Shown: in pieces, positions 56,988-63,210 of the stretch | Position numbering within the stretch: the first letter of the stretch is position 1 | Layout: each line of letters starts with the position of its first letter | Source of the DNA: a virus | Strand: one strand, 5' to 3' | IMG/VR virus record: IMGVR_UViG_3300029319_000010 | Coordinates: 1-64,000 of that record | Length of the DNA stretch: 64,000 nucleotides | Made by a program: the position numbers and the translations under genes | The notes under the pieces: model-generated | The model's input: only the letters and a program-made list of their open reading frames with translations | What the model was told of the DNA's origin: nothing | Databases searched by the model: none

Positions 56988-57291
56988 TATTAAATATTTT
57001 ATTCTTAATCTTGAGCAACTCTGCACATTTTTCATATTCTTCTAGATCTTCATAATAATATATTGTATCATTATAAACATCTTCATCTGGCTCATCACTT
57101 GGATTATATATCATAATTGCTTTTAAACCATACTTATCATTTACATCTAAAAGATCCTCAAATGAAGCTTTTTTTGTTAAAACCATATACGAGTTTTCAA
57201 ATGCTTGTTCTACAATATAGTTTTCATATTCTATTTTTTCTTCAAGACTCATCTTTTCAGATGATTCTTCATTGAAAGGATCTTTTGACAT
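56980..57291 (-). CDS. Acidic protein of unknown function, 103 aa
   Basis: An acidic, helical protein ('MSLEEKIEYENYIVEQAFEN', then 'LDVNDKYGLKAIMIYNPSDE', 'PDEDVYNDTIYYYEDLEEYE'). No signal peptide, membrane segment or catalytic motif is visible. The Tyr/Glu/Asp-rich C-terminal half could bind metal or mimic nucleic acid, but this is a guess. It overlaps the SNase-like gene, which starts just before its stop, and follows the 57-residue mini-gene after 19 bases. Confidence 0.5.
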   Translation of the reverse strand: MSKDPFNEESSEKMSLEEKIEYENYIVEQAFENSYMVLTKKASFEDLLDVNDKYGLKAIMIYNPSDEPDEDVYNDTIYYYEDLEEYEKCAELLKIKNKIFNNV

Positions 57292-57310
57292 AATTTTAAG
57301 TTTTAGTTTT

Positions 57311-57484
57311 TTAACCTCTTCCTCTACTTCTCTTTAGAGAAGAAGAACCTTTGAATCTTGCAGCTTCCATTCTTGGGTCCATATTATGAGATCCACCATA
57401 CATCATGTATCCCATACCCATAGTTTTAGGCTTCTTTTTGTCACCACCCGCACGGTAGTTCATTCTTTTTCTAGTTCCTGGCAT
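57311..57484 (-). CDS. Small basic Met/Gly-rich protein, 57 aa
   Basis: Read directly from the sequence: an ATG at 57484 opens 57 codons to TAA at 57311. The product has 'PGTRKRMNYRAGGDKKKPKT' near the N-terminus and a basic tail ('KGSSSLKRSRGRG'), with Met/Gly-rich middle. The reading fits the gap between the 235-residue gene and the 103-residue gene with 29- and 19-base spacing, and its composition matches its basic neighbours. It is below common length cut-offs, so support is positional and compositional. Confidence 0.55.
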   Translation of the reverse strand: MPGTRKRMNYRAGGDKKKPKTMGMGYMMYGGSHNMDPRMEAARFKGSSSLKRSRGRG

Positions 57485-57513
57485 AATTTTAAATTTTAAT
57501 AGTTAATAAATAA

Positions 57514-58221
57514 TTACATCATGTTTCTTCTAAACATTCTGTCTCTTTTTCTATCCATACGTCTATCACGTCTTGCTTGCTGTCTCTCTGTTCTAGCATC
57601 TATTCTACCCATCTTTCTAGCTTGTCTGTCCATACGTCTATCCATTCTTCTTTCTTGTCTGTTCTCTCTTCTGTCCGCTCTACGTGCTTGTCTTTCCTCT
57701 CTTCTATCAGCTCTTCTAGCTTGTCTCATCTCTCTCATTAGGTCACGACCTTCTTTTCTAGCCGCTCTACGCATAAATCTGTTTCCTATTCTAGTTAAAG
57801 CTGGATCTGGTCCTCCCATTCCAGGTGCCATATAGTTAAATCCCATAGTTCCTGGTCCTGACATTCCCATCATATTAAATCCTGGTCTTGCATAAGCTGT
57901 TTGCATAGGGTTTACAACAGGCATTATATTTGATCCTGTACCCATGCCTGCTTCAACGGCAGAGCTTAAATCTCCAGTAGTATTATAATTAGCTATTCCT
58001 TCATCAACCATATCTGGATTTAGACCTGCATCTATTAATTCTTCTCTAATTTCTCCCGTATCTTGATACGAAGTCAATTTCTTTCTAGTTCCGCCTCCAT
58101 ACCCCATTCTTCTACGAGCTGTCCCACCAGATTTAAGATAACCCATTTTCTTTCTAACACTAGGGTCTAATGCTCTTAATCCGTTATATTTTTTACCTTT
58201 TGGTATTGCTTTAAGTGCCAT
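57514..58221 (-). CDS. Arg-rich protein with coiled basic C-terminus, 235 aa
   Basis: The first leftward gene. Residues about 1-45 are basic and Gly-rich, followed by 'LTSYQDTGEIREELIDAGLN', a copy of the Y-Q-D-x-G motif shared with other virion proteins. Residues about 80-140 are Met/Gly/Pro-rich. Residues about 145-235 are almost only Arg, Asp, Met and Gln ('RRADRREERQARRADRRENR'), a long basic helix likely to bind nucleic acid. A candidate promoter element lies at 58288-58300. Virion-packed DNA-binding protein is the likeliest role, by inference. Confidence 0.55.
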   Translation of the reverse strand: MALKAIPKGKKYNGLRALDPSVRKKMGYLKSGGTARRRMGYGGGTRKKLTSYQDTGEIREELIDAGLNPDMVDEGIANYNTTGDLSSAVEAGMGTGSNIMPVVNPMQTAYARPGFNMMGMSGPGTMGFNYMAPGMGGPDPALTRIGNRFMRRAARKEGRDLMREMRQARRADRREERQARRADRRENRQERRMDRRMDRQARKMGRIDARTERQQARRDRRMDRKRDRMFRRNMM

Positions 58222-58446
58222 AATTTTTATTTTAAAATTAGTATTTCATTTTTAAGTTACCCTTCTGTAAAGGATCCCCTCACTATTTAATATACAAAAA
58301 CTCCCCCGGTAATGCAAAAATAATGTGTTTAAGGTTCTAATGGGGTTTATGTTTTTGGCTCCCCCAATAAAGTCCGGCAGTGTACTACCCCCAGGTTGTA
58401 TACTGGCAATATATATAAATCTTAAATAAATTTAAAATTAATAGCT
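58222..58446. promoter_or_regulatory. Divergent intergenic region (late and early gene starts)
   Basis: This 225-base spacer separates the leftward virion block from the rightward block. It contains the promoter-like motif at 58288-58300, three runs of five C (58293-58297, 58362-58366 and 58387-58391), and an A/T-rich leader before the ATG at 58447. The G/C runs are unusual in this A/T-rich genome. A bidirectional promoter region or a replication origin is plausible; neither is proven. Confidence 0.55.
58288..58300 (-). promoter_or_regulatory. Candidate late promoter element (58288-58300)
   Basis: On the minus strand this reads TTTTTGTATATTA, about 67-79 bases before the ATG of the 235-residue gene. 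It is one of at least seven occurrences (listed separately) upstream of leftward genes. The assignment as promoter is inferred from recurrence and position only. Confidence 0.4.
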
Positions 58447-58782
58447 ATGGCGACAATAAAAATTAAGAACCACGGTTCTCAAATATTAGTAACTGACTCT
58501 GATGTAGTCAGAGATGTGCAAGGTAATGAAAAGTGTAATGAAGAGTTTCCTTTTCTAAAAGATGTACCAATGTTAAACATTGATCCAACCGGCAAAGTTG
58601 GCATCCTTCCATTAAAGAAAGGATCCAAAATGGCTGAAGTATTTCTTGGCTTACCCAAAGGTACAAAAGTACCTGTTGAGTTAACCAAGAAAGAAATAGA
58701 AGGTGCAGATGGTAAAATCTACTACCGTGCAAGATTAATCTCTTCATACTTTACAGCAATAAAAGCAAAGGCAGATAAATAA
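58447..58782 (+). CDS. First rightward gene, unknown, 111 aa
   Basis: The product is small and mixed beta/helical ('MATIKIKNHGSQILVTDSDV', then 'KVGILPLKKGSKMAEVFLGL', 'GTKVPVELTKKEIEGADGKI'). No domain is recognised. The gene is preceded by the 225-base divergent region and is followed by a hairpin that includes its stop codon and then a second terminator-like hairpin, so it is an independent transcript. Its position at the head of the rightward block suggests an early function. Confidence 0.55.
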   Translation: MATIKIKNHGSQILVTDSDVVRDVQGNEKCNEEFPFLKDVPMLNIDPTGKVGILPLKKGSKMAEVFLGLPKGTKVPVELTKKEIEGADGKIYYRARLISSYFTAIKAKADK

Positions 58783-58793
58783 ATCTGCTTTTT
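58771..58793 (+). terminator. Terminator overlapping the stop of the 111-aa gene
   Basis: GCAGAT (58771-58776) pairs with ATCTGC (58783-58788), followed by TTTTT. The TAA stop at 58780-58782 lies in the loop. A second hairpin follows at 58813. Confidence 0.7.
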
Positions 58794-58812
58794 GCTTTAG
58801 CTTGTCTTATGG

Positions 58813-58847
58813 AAGCTACGGTAATATGGAACTTACTGTAGCTTTTT
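58813..58847 (+). terminator. Second hairpin terminator
   Basis: AAGCTACGGTAA (58813-58824) pairs with TTACTGTAGCTT (58833-58844), with one mismatch, around an 8-base loop, followed by TTT. It backs up the terminator at 58771-58793 or forms the start of the structured region. Confidence 0.65.
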
Positions 58848-59503
58848 ACCTGCTTATATAGCAATCCAGGTCCTGAACTTACGCAGAACAGTTGTACCTG
58901 CAACTATACAGCAACTTTTTTATCTTTTTGCTCCCAAAATAATTTTTGCACAGCAAAAAGTTGTGTGTGTTAGTGTGTAAAGATGAGGTATACAATACCA
59001 CATTTTACCACTTAACACCACATGGTCTAACGGAATGAACCGTATTAAATAATATAGCTATAACTACTACATCAGGCGTGCCAAACAGAAGAGTACAAGG
59101 TAGTACTCACGGATTGATAGTAGTAGTTGTAGTCTTATGTTCTCTCTCTATAGGATAAGAGACATAGTAACCGCAAGGTTATAAATTGGAATTAAATAAA
59201 TAGAGGTTTAGTTCTTCGGTAATATAAGTAAAGCACAGTAGGATGCTGTTGAGGAGTATTACTGCACCGGTCTACAAAGCTAGTAGATTGCCAGAGATCT
59301 TAGGTAGAAACACTACTTAGTCTATTAGAGATGTAGTTATAATATATGTGCACAATGTATTATAACTCTCTCTTCTTATAATCTAACAGAGTAAACTGTA
59401 TAAAAGAAACTAGGAGAAGTTAACTGCACATGGTTGCAAACATAGATGCAGAGGGTTAGGAGTAATTACCTAATCTTCTGTCTTCTCCATCACATAACGT
59501 CCA
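58848..59503 (+). ncRNA. Structured intergenic region, candidate non-coding RNA
   Basis: Between the 111-residue gene and the 92-residue gene there is no reading frame of useful length. Instead several base-paired elements appear. A 13-bp stem is formed by CTATAACTACTAC (59058-59070) and GTAGTAGTTGTAG (59120-59132, one GU), enclosing the hairpin GAGTAC/GTACTC (59091-59096, 59103-59108). A 10-bp hairpin spans 59335-59344/59358-59367. A three-way junction is formed by GGAGAAG/CTTCTCC (59413-59419, 59482-59488) enclosing CTGCA/TGCAG and GGTTAGG/CCTAATC (one GU). This is far more pairing than the surrounding genes require. The strand is assumed from transcription direction. No known RNA family was recognised. 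Confidence 0.5.
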
Positions 59504-59541
59504 CATACTACGTTCAAAGTATGAATTCACTTAAATTTAAT
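59496..59541 (+). repeat. Leader element copy 1 (46-base repeat with hairpin)
   Basis: Begins AACGTCCACATACTACGTTC and carries the hairpin CATACT (59504-59509) / AGTATG (59518-59523), followed by AATTCACTTAAATT. It matches copy 2 at 59929-59974 at all but about six positions. In this copy the ATG at 59521 opens a seven-codon frame ending in TAA, so it could encode a leader peptide just upstream of the gene at 59551. Confidence 0.7.
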
Positions 59542-59550
59542 TAACTAAGA

Positions 59551-59829
59551 ATGGAAACATATGAAATAAGAATCTATCCTCATGAATATATGGATAGAGC
59601 TAAACAAGATCACTTTGCTGCATTTAATATAGCAGATAAAATATCTAATGTAATAAAATTAATGTTAGATTCTGATACTGAAGTAAAATATATTGATGAA
59701 TCAACTAATGATAGTTATCAGTATTTAATACTTAATCCAAATAGTCTTGTTACAAAGGAACTAAGAAAGAAAATAGAATTAGTTTTTCCTAAAGTACATT
59801 TTGGAAATAGATGGAGAGAGGTAGCTTAA
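59551..59829 (+). CDS. Small protein of unknown function, 92 aa
   Basis: A charged, helical protein ('METYEIRIYPHEYMDRAKQD', then 'AFNIADKISNVIKLMLDSDT', 'ELRKKIELVFPKVHFGNRWR'). No motif recognised. The gene starts 28 bases after leader element copy 1, and its stop lies inside the loop of a hairpin terminator (59817-59841). This arrangement, shared with the gene at 58447, marks it as an independent small transcript in a structured region. Confidence 0.55.
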   Translation: METYEIRIYPHEYMDRAKQDHFAAFNIADKISNVIKLMLDSDTEVKYIDESTNDSYQYLILNPNSLVTKELRKKIELVFPKVHFGNRWREVA

Positions 59830-59841
59830 TGTTACCTCTTT
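59817..59841 (+). terminator. Terminator overlapping the stop of the 92-aa gene
   Basis: AGAGGTA (59817-59823) pairs with TACCTCT (59833-59839) around a loop that contains the TAA stop; a short T stretch follows. The T-tract is weak, so this may be a regulatory or processing hairpin instead. Confidence 0.5.
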
Positions 59842-59847
59842 ACTATT

Positions 59848-59921
59848 GGACCGTAACTCACCTATCTTTGGTTGGGCTTGATCACCTGTAATCATTGATC
59901 CAAATGACGTGAGTGAGGTCC
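59848..59921 (+). ncRNA. Long base-paired spacer between small genes
   Basis: GGACC (59848-59852) pairs with GGTCC (59917-59921), and ACTCAC (59856-59861) with GTGAGT (59909-59914), separated by 3- and 2-base internal loop strands. Inside, TTTGG and GATCA can pair with TGATCCAAA. The spacer is thus almost entirely a folded element immediately upstream of leader element copy 2. Confidence 0.5.
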
Positions 59922-59928
59922 TCATTAT

Positions 59929-59974
59929 AACGCTTGCATACTGCGTTTAAAGTATGAATTCACTTAAATTAAAT
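59929..59974 (+). repeat. Leader element copy 2 (46-base repeat with hairpin)
   Basis: Begins AACGCTTGCATACTGCGTTT and carries CATACT (59937-59942) / AGTATG (59951-59956), then AATTCACTTAAATT. Here the ATG at 59954 continues in frame into the next gene, whereas the matching ATG in copy 1 stops after seven codons. Confidence 0.7.
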
Positions 59975-59977
59975 GAT

Positions 59978-60244
59978 ATGAACTTAGGAATAAAAATATT
60001 TAATAAAGCAATGTTTAAAAGATTTATGGGATTTGCTGACCAAGGTCAAGTATTTAAAAAGGACGCTCTTTATGTACTTAGAAATGAATGGAAATATTCA
60101 GATGGAAGTACAGGAAAATTCTTTGTTACAGGTAAAATGATTTATCAAGCACTAAATGACTCTACAAGTAATGACAGATTTAGTGATATAGATATTAATC
60201 ATAAAGATTTTATTAATCAAATGATTCTAAATCTTTGCGTGTAA
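59978..60244 (+). CDS. Small protein of unknown function, 88 aa (or 96 aa from 59954)
   Basis: The frame is open from an ATG at 59954, but that ATG lies in the repeated leader element and in copy 1 is followed by a stop, so I prefer the ATG at 59978 ('MNLGIKIFNKAMFKRFMGFA'). The product continues 'DQGQVFKKDALYVLRNEWKY' and 'SDGSTGKFFVTGKMIYQALN'. No domain is recognised. It ends at 60244, followed by the hairpin ACGTCA/TGACGT (60252-60267). It belongs to the small-gene and structured-RNA region upstream of the tRNA. Confidence 0.5.
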   Translation: MNLGIKIFNKAMFKRFMGFADQGQVFKKDALYVLRNEWKYSDGSTGKFFVTGKMIYQALNDSTSNDRFSDIDINHKDFINQMILNLCV

Positions 60245-60251
60245 AGTAACA

Positions 60252-60378
60252 ACGTCACCACTGACGTACAAACAATACCAGTATTAAAAGTACTGTTATA
60301 GTAAACAGTTGTTATGATTGTTTATTTAAGTGGGTAGTGATTAAGGAGGGACATTATAGCTACTGTTCTTCCTTAATC
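60252..60378 (+). other. Structured spacer before the tRNA
   Basis: Two hairpins are visible: ACGTCA/TGACGT (60252-60257, 60262-60267) and a 9-bp stem GATTAAGGA/TCCTTAATC (60339-60347, 60370-60378), the latter ending 6 bases before the tRNA. No reading frame is supported here. The second stem could be a terminator-like or processing structure for the tRNA transcript. Confidence 0.45.
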
Positions 60379-60384
60379 CGTTTT

Positions 60385-60458
60385 GGTCTCATAGCTCAAT
60401 TGGATAGAGCAACAGCCTTCTAAGCTGTAGGTTCTAGGTTCAAGTCCTAGTGGGATCA
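60385..60458 (+). tRNA. tRNA-Arg, anticodon TCT
   Basis: A complete 74-base cloverleaf: acceptor GGTCTCA/TGGGATC with discriminator A, D-arm from GCTCAATTGGATAGAGC, anticodon arm ACAGC-CTTCTAA-GCTGT (loop 60417-60423, anticodon 60419-60421), and T-arm with GGTTCAAGTCC. No CCA is encoded. It reads AGA (and AGG by wobble), codons favoured in this A/T-rich phage. Confidence 0.92.
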
Positions 60459-60485
60459 CGAAATAAATTGTATAACTTAATAATA

Positions 60486-60944
60486 ATGACTATGAATCTA
60501 AATAATATTTTAAAGAAACTAATAACAACAGAAGATAGAAAAAACTTACATGACTATGTTTTTAATATGCTATTACACAATACAGATACAGCAGTATTAG
60601 AGTATTGTATACATGTTATCTGTGAAGATAAAAAGCCAATGAGAATAGATATAGCTGATGATATATGGTTTGACCCTAAAGATAATATGTATGACCTTGA
60701 AGATGTACTTATGTATAAAGATAGATTAATTGATGCTAATCTTATGACTGAAGAAGGTCTACTAAAAGGCAAAATTATATCAGACACAAGTTATAAAGAA
60801 GAATGTAACCCTTATGCAGCAGAATATAAAGTAGAATTTGGTATGAAAAAGTTTAAAGATATTGATAATACCAACTTCTACAAAGAGATAAGGGTTAAAA
60901 GACAAAACATATGGGGAATAGTAGAACCAGAAGATTTGGTATAG
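60486..60944 (+). CDS. Unknown protein, 152 aa
   Basis: The open frame extends back into the tRNA 3' end at 60450, so I start at the ATG at 60486 ('MTMNLNNILKKLITTEDRKN'). The product is acidic and helical ('LHDYVFNMLLHNTDTAVLEY', then 'PKDNMYDLEDVLMYKDRLID'). The C-terminal part ('EIRVKRQNIWGIVEPEDLV') ends at a TAG that overlaps the next gene by 34 bases. No domain recognised. Confidence 0.6.
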   Translation: MTMNLNNILKKLITTEDRKNLHDYVFNMLLHNTDTAVLEYCIHVICEDKKPMRIDIADDIWFDPKDNMYDLEDVLMYKDRLIDANLMTEEGLLKGKIISDTSYKEECNPYAAEYKVEFGMKKFKDIDNTNFYKEIRVKRQNIWGIVEPEDLV

Positions 60945-61165
60945 TTGACCATGATGTTGTCACTGATCCTGATTTGTCTCTACAAGCTAAAGGTGTTTAT
61001 GCAGTCATAAGCACCTTTTGCAACACCAACAGAACTTGTTATCCATCCATTGCAACTATTGCAGATTTATGTGATGTGAGTACAAGAACTGTGGATAGAA
61101 AGCTTAAAGAATTGAAAGATAAAGGTTATCTTCATAGAAATGGAAAAATAATTAAATTATTATAG
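60911..61165 (+). CDS. Small helix-turn-helix protein, 84 aa
   Basis: The segment 'LSLQAKGVYAVISTFCNTNR' and 'YPSIATIADLCDVSTRTVDR', then 'KLKELKDKGYLHR' follows the winged-helix HTH found in phage replication initiators and repressors (recognition helix in 'CDVSTRTVDRKLKEL'). The protein is probably a DNA-binding regulator or short initiator. The start overlaps the preceding gene by 34 bases, and no nearer in-frame ATG was seen. Confidence 0.65.
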   Translation: MGNSRTRRFGIVDHDVVTDPDLSLQAKGVYAVISTFCNTNRTCYPSIATIADLCDVSTRTVDRKLKELKDKGYLHRNGKIIKLL

Positions 61166-61242
61166 CTATATATATGCTATATTTATTTATTGCTGTCTCA
61201 ATTAGATTAGTATAAATAAATATAATAGTATACTTTTGTGCT

Positions 61243-61509
61243 ATGATATATCAATTACCAAACGGGCGTATAATAGAACTGACATTAGAACAATACCTAG
61301 ATTTAACTGATGATGAGTTAAAAGATTTAAACGGTCTAGATTCTAGCTACACTACTGACCCTAAAGGTCCTTTCTATAAATCAATTCTTGATAAAGCAAA
61401 GAAAGAAAAGAAAGATATCTCTTCTTCAGGTAATTATGAACCTGGAGTTGATGAGATATCCAAAGATGATATCATTAATGATGAATATTTTCATCGTGAT
61501 GATACCTAA
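61243..61509 (+). CDS. Small conserved acidic protein, 88 aa
   Basis: The opening 'MIYQLPNGRIIELTLEQYLD', then 'LTDDELKDLN', is a pattern I recall in small proteins of Bacteroidota phages. The rest is acidic and low-complexity. The gene starts shortly after an A/T-rich element with TTAGTATA (61206-61215), which resembles the recurring minus-strand motif. Function is unknown; a regulatory or adaptor role is speculative. Confidence 0.58.
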   Translation: MIYQLPNGRIIELTLEQYLDLTDDELKDLNGLDSSYTTDPKGPFYKSILDKAKKEKKDISSSGNYEPGVDEISKDDIINDEYFHRDDT

Positions 61510-61542
61510 ACAACCAAATTAATTAACTAAATATTTTTAAAA

Positions 61543-62130
61543 ATGATTGAAAACAACCAACCAGTTGTCATTTCACGTGATGAAAGTGGCAACATTATTA
61601 GAGTATCAAAGAACAATCCTGAATACGGCTTTGTTAGAGTAGAGCAACCAACTTTTGCAATAGCAGGAGGATGGGTAGATGACAAAACTAGATCTGCAAT
61701 TATCAACGGTAAGCTTGAAAAACTACAAAGAATGCTACCAGCGTTAGAAAAAAATGAAAAGAACTTAAAAGGACAAATTATTATTACTGAACAGTTTGAT
61801 CCATTCTTTACTAACACTGAACATCCTAAGTATGAGCAATTAAGAGATAAAAATCTTAAAGTTGCAGGTGATACAGGTGTAGTTCTTAAAGGTGTAGATC
61901 CTGAAACAGGTGAAGAAAGACCTATTTATAGAAAAACTGAATTCACTAGTGATATGAATGCTACTGATACTTTTATTTCTCACATTAACAGTGATGAGAT
62001 AAGAGCAGCACAAGCAGGAACTACAACTAAAGAAGCAAAAGAAGATTTCATGGCAGCAGCAGAAGAAGCTGACAAAGAAGTTGAGAAAGAAGAAGAAGTA
62101 GAAATGCAAGATGAAACTTTTGAGCTATAG
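61543..62130 (+). CDS. Early protein with acidic C-terminal tail, possibly ssDNA-binding, 195 aa
   Basis: The N-terminal 80 residues ('VVISRDESGNIIRVSKNNPE', then 'YGFVRVEQPTFAIAGGWVDD') look like a beta-rich domain. The C-terminal 30 residues are very acidic and end in 'EEEVEMQDETFEL', as in phage and bacterial single-strand DNA-binding proteins, where such tails recruit partners. No OB-fold signature is secure, so this is a hypothesis. It lies among early genes before a clear terminator (62173-62206). Confidence 0.5.
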   Translation: MIENNQPVVISRDESGNIIRVSKNNPEYGFVRVEQPTFAIAGGWVDDKTRSAIINGKLEKLQRMLPALEKNEKNLKGQIIITEQFDPFFTNTEHPKYEQLRDKNLKVAGDTGVVLKGVDPETGEERPIYRKTEFTSDMNATDTFISHINSDEIRAAQAGTTTKEAKEDFMAAAEEADKEVEKEEEVEMQDETFEL

Positions 62131-62172
62131 GTCTGTTAACACCTTAAGTTAATAATTTATTTCAAGTGAATT

Positions 62173-62206
62173 AGGGATTGTTAGAAATAGCAATCCCTTT
62201 TTCTTT
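62173..62206 (+). terminator. Rho-independent terminator after the 195-aa gene
   Basis: AGGGATTG (62173-62180) pairs with CAATCCCT (62191-62198) around a 10-base loop, followed by TTTTCTTT. A strong 8-bp stem that ends the early transcript before 62231. Confidence 0.85.
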
Positions 62207-62230
62207 ATACAAACATTTAAATAAATAATC

Positions 62231-62716
62231 ATGTTAGATAAAAATCAAGCAAATAAAATAAAATTACAACAAAGAAAAGATAGATACGAATACATGGGTT
62301 TACTAACTGAGTATCAATTAGTTATGAACACAGGTAGTTTCGTTGAGTATACTAAATTAAATCCAAAGCAACACTTTATATTTAAAAGAGTATTGCATGG
62401 TCTAAAGATGTATAATGAAGCAGAGATTGCTAAAATGCATTGGGATAAAAAGAGAAGAGTGATTAAAGTATGGAAGCGTGGTCAAGAGGTTATTAATGAG
62501 TTAAAACAATGGGTAGCTTATAAGCAAGTTCAACCTATTTTTCGTATATTTGCTAAGTCTGAATTAGGCAGGGCAATATATGAATCTGAGTTTGAATATT
62601 TACCAGACTACAGGAATAAACATACACTTAAAGACTTAGGATTAAACTATTCAGATTTAATTCTAAAGTTTATGAGTGTAGGATTAGTTCCTAAAAACTT
62701 TTATAGTTTAAAATGA
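62231..62716 (+). CDS. Unknown protein, 161 aa
   Basis: A basic, helical protein ('QANKIKLQQRKDRYEYMGLL', then 'LNPKQHFIFKRVLHGLKMYN', 'VIKVWKRGQEVINELKQWVA'). Its C-terminus ('DLILKFMSVGLVPKNFYSLK') overlaps the start of the HNH-like gene by four bases (ATGA), indicating coupling. No domain recognised. Confidence 0.6.
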   Translation: MLDKNQANKIKLQQRKDRYEYMGLLTEYQLVMNTGSFVEYTKLNPKQHFIFKRVLHGLKMYNEAEIAKMHWDKKRRVIKVWKRGQEVINELKQWVAYKQVQPIFRIFAKSELGRAIYESEFEYLPDYRNKHTLKDLGLNYSDLILKFMSVGLVPKNFYSLK

Positions 62717-62976
62717 GACAGAAATCAAAAAAAATGCAGAAGCTTGATGCAAAGTATAGTAAATTAAGGAGGGTATTTCTTGATGACTATCCTATGTGTC
62801 AAGCTGCACTGCCTAAATGTACTGTTAAATCTACAGATGTGCATCATAAGAAAGGTAGGGGGATCTACCATAATGATGTAAGTACGTGGTTATCAGTATG
62901 TAGGAACTGTCACAACTGGATAGAACTAAATCCAGTAGAGGCAGAAGAATTAGGATTTTCAATTAAAAGAATATGA
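62713..62976 (+). CDS. HNH-type endonuclease-like protein, 87 aa
   Basis: The core 'CQAALPKCTVKSTDVHHKKG' followed by 'SVCRNCHNWIEL' shows paired Cys ligands around a His-His centre, the layout of an HNH/zinc-ribbon nuclease domain (metal-binding Cys, catalytic His in 'DVHHKK', and Asn/His in 'CRNCHNW'). Many phages carry such small nucleases, near terminase or replication genes. The start overlaps the previous stop and its stop overlaps the next start. Confidence 0.7.
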   Translation: MRQKSKKMQKLDAKYSKLRRVFLDDYPMCQAALPKCTVKSTDVHHKKGRGIYHNDVSTWLSVCRNCHNWIELNPVEAEELGFSIKRI

Positions 62977-63209
62977 TTAAATTATTACAATACTTAGCAG
63001 TAACTTTAAAAAGAGAAGATTTATATAATCTTGCAATGTTTTTGTCAGAGAATCCTGACATTATAGATCAAGAAACTTTAATGCATATAGTAGATGAAGT
63101 TGATGGATGGAACAGTAACAATGAACTGTACCGTGAAGAACACAATAAACTTATTGAAGATAAAAAACTTAAAGATTTATTAAGAGATAATAACATTAAT
63201 TTAAATTAA
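62973..63209 (+). CDS. Small protein of unknown function, 78 aa
   Basis: The helical, charged sequence ('MIKLLQYLAVTLKREDLYNL', then 'EETLMHIVDE'-like acidic middle and 'LIEDKKLKDLLRDNNINLN') has no recognised motif. It is coupled to the HNH gene by a 4-base overlap and lies 1 base before the membrane protein gene. Confidence 0.58.
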   Translation: MIKLLQYLAVTLKREDLYNLAMFLSENPDIIDQETLMHIVDEVDGWNSNNELYREEHNKLIEDKKLKDLLRDNNINLN

Positions 63210-63210
63210 G

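Noticed and set aside
57292-57310. Bacteroidota-type -33/-7 promoters before late genes
   Set aside because: The TTG and TAnnTTTG spacing was not met at the recurring motif sites; only isolated TAnnTTTG matches occur, such as near 61226, and that one is too close to the start codon.
58847-59503. Additional tRNA genes in the structured region
   Set aside because: Local hairpins exist, but there is no TTCNANNC T-arm with matching acceptor; only 60385-60458 makes a complete cloverleaf.
60450-60944. Start of the 152-aa gene at 60450
   Set aside because: This ATG-like start lies in the 3' end of the tRNA; the next ATG at 60486 avoids the overlap.
61543-62130. Confident SSB assignment for the 195-aa protein
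   Set aside because: The acidic tail fits, but no OB-fold pattern can be secured by eye, so it is listed as unknown with a low-confidence suggestion.
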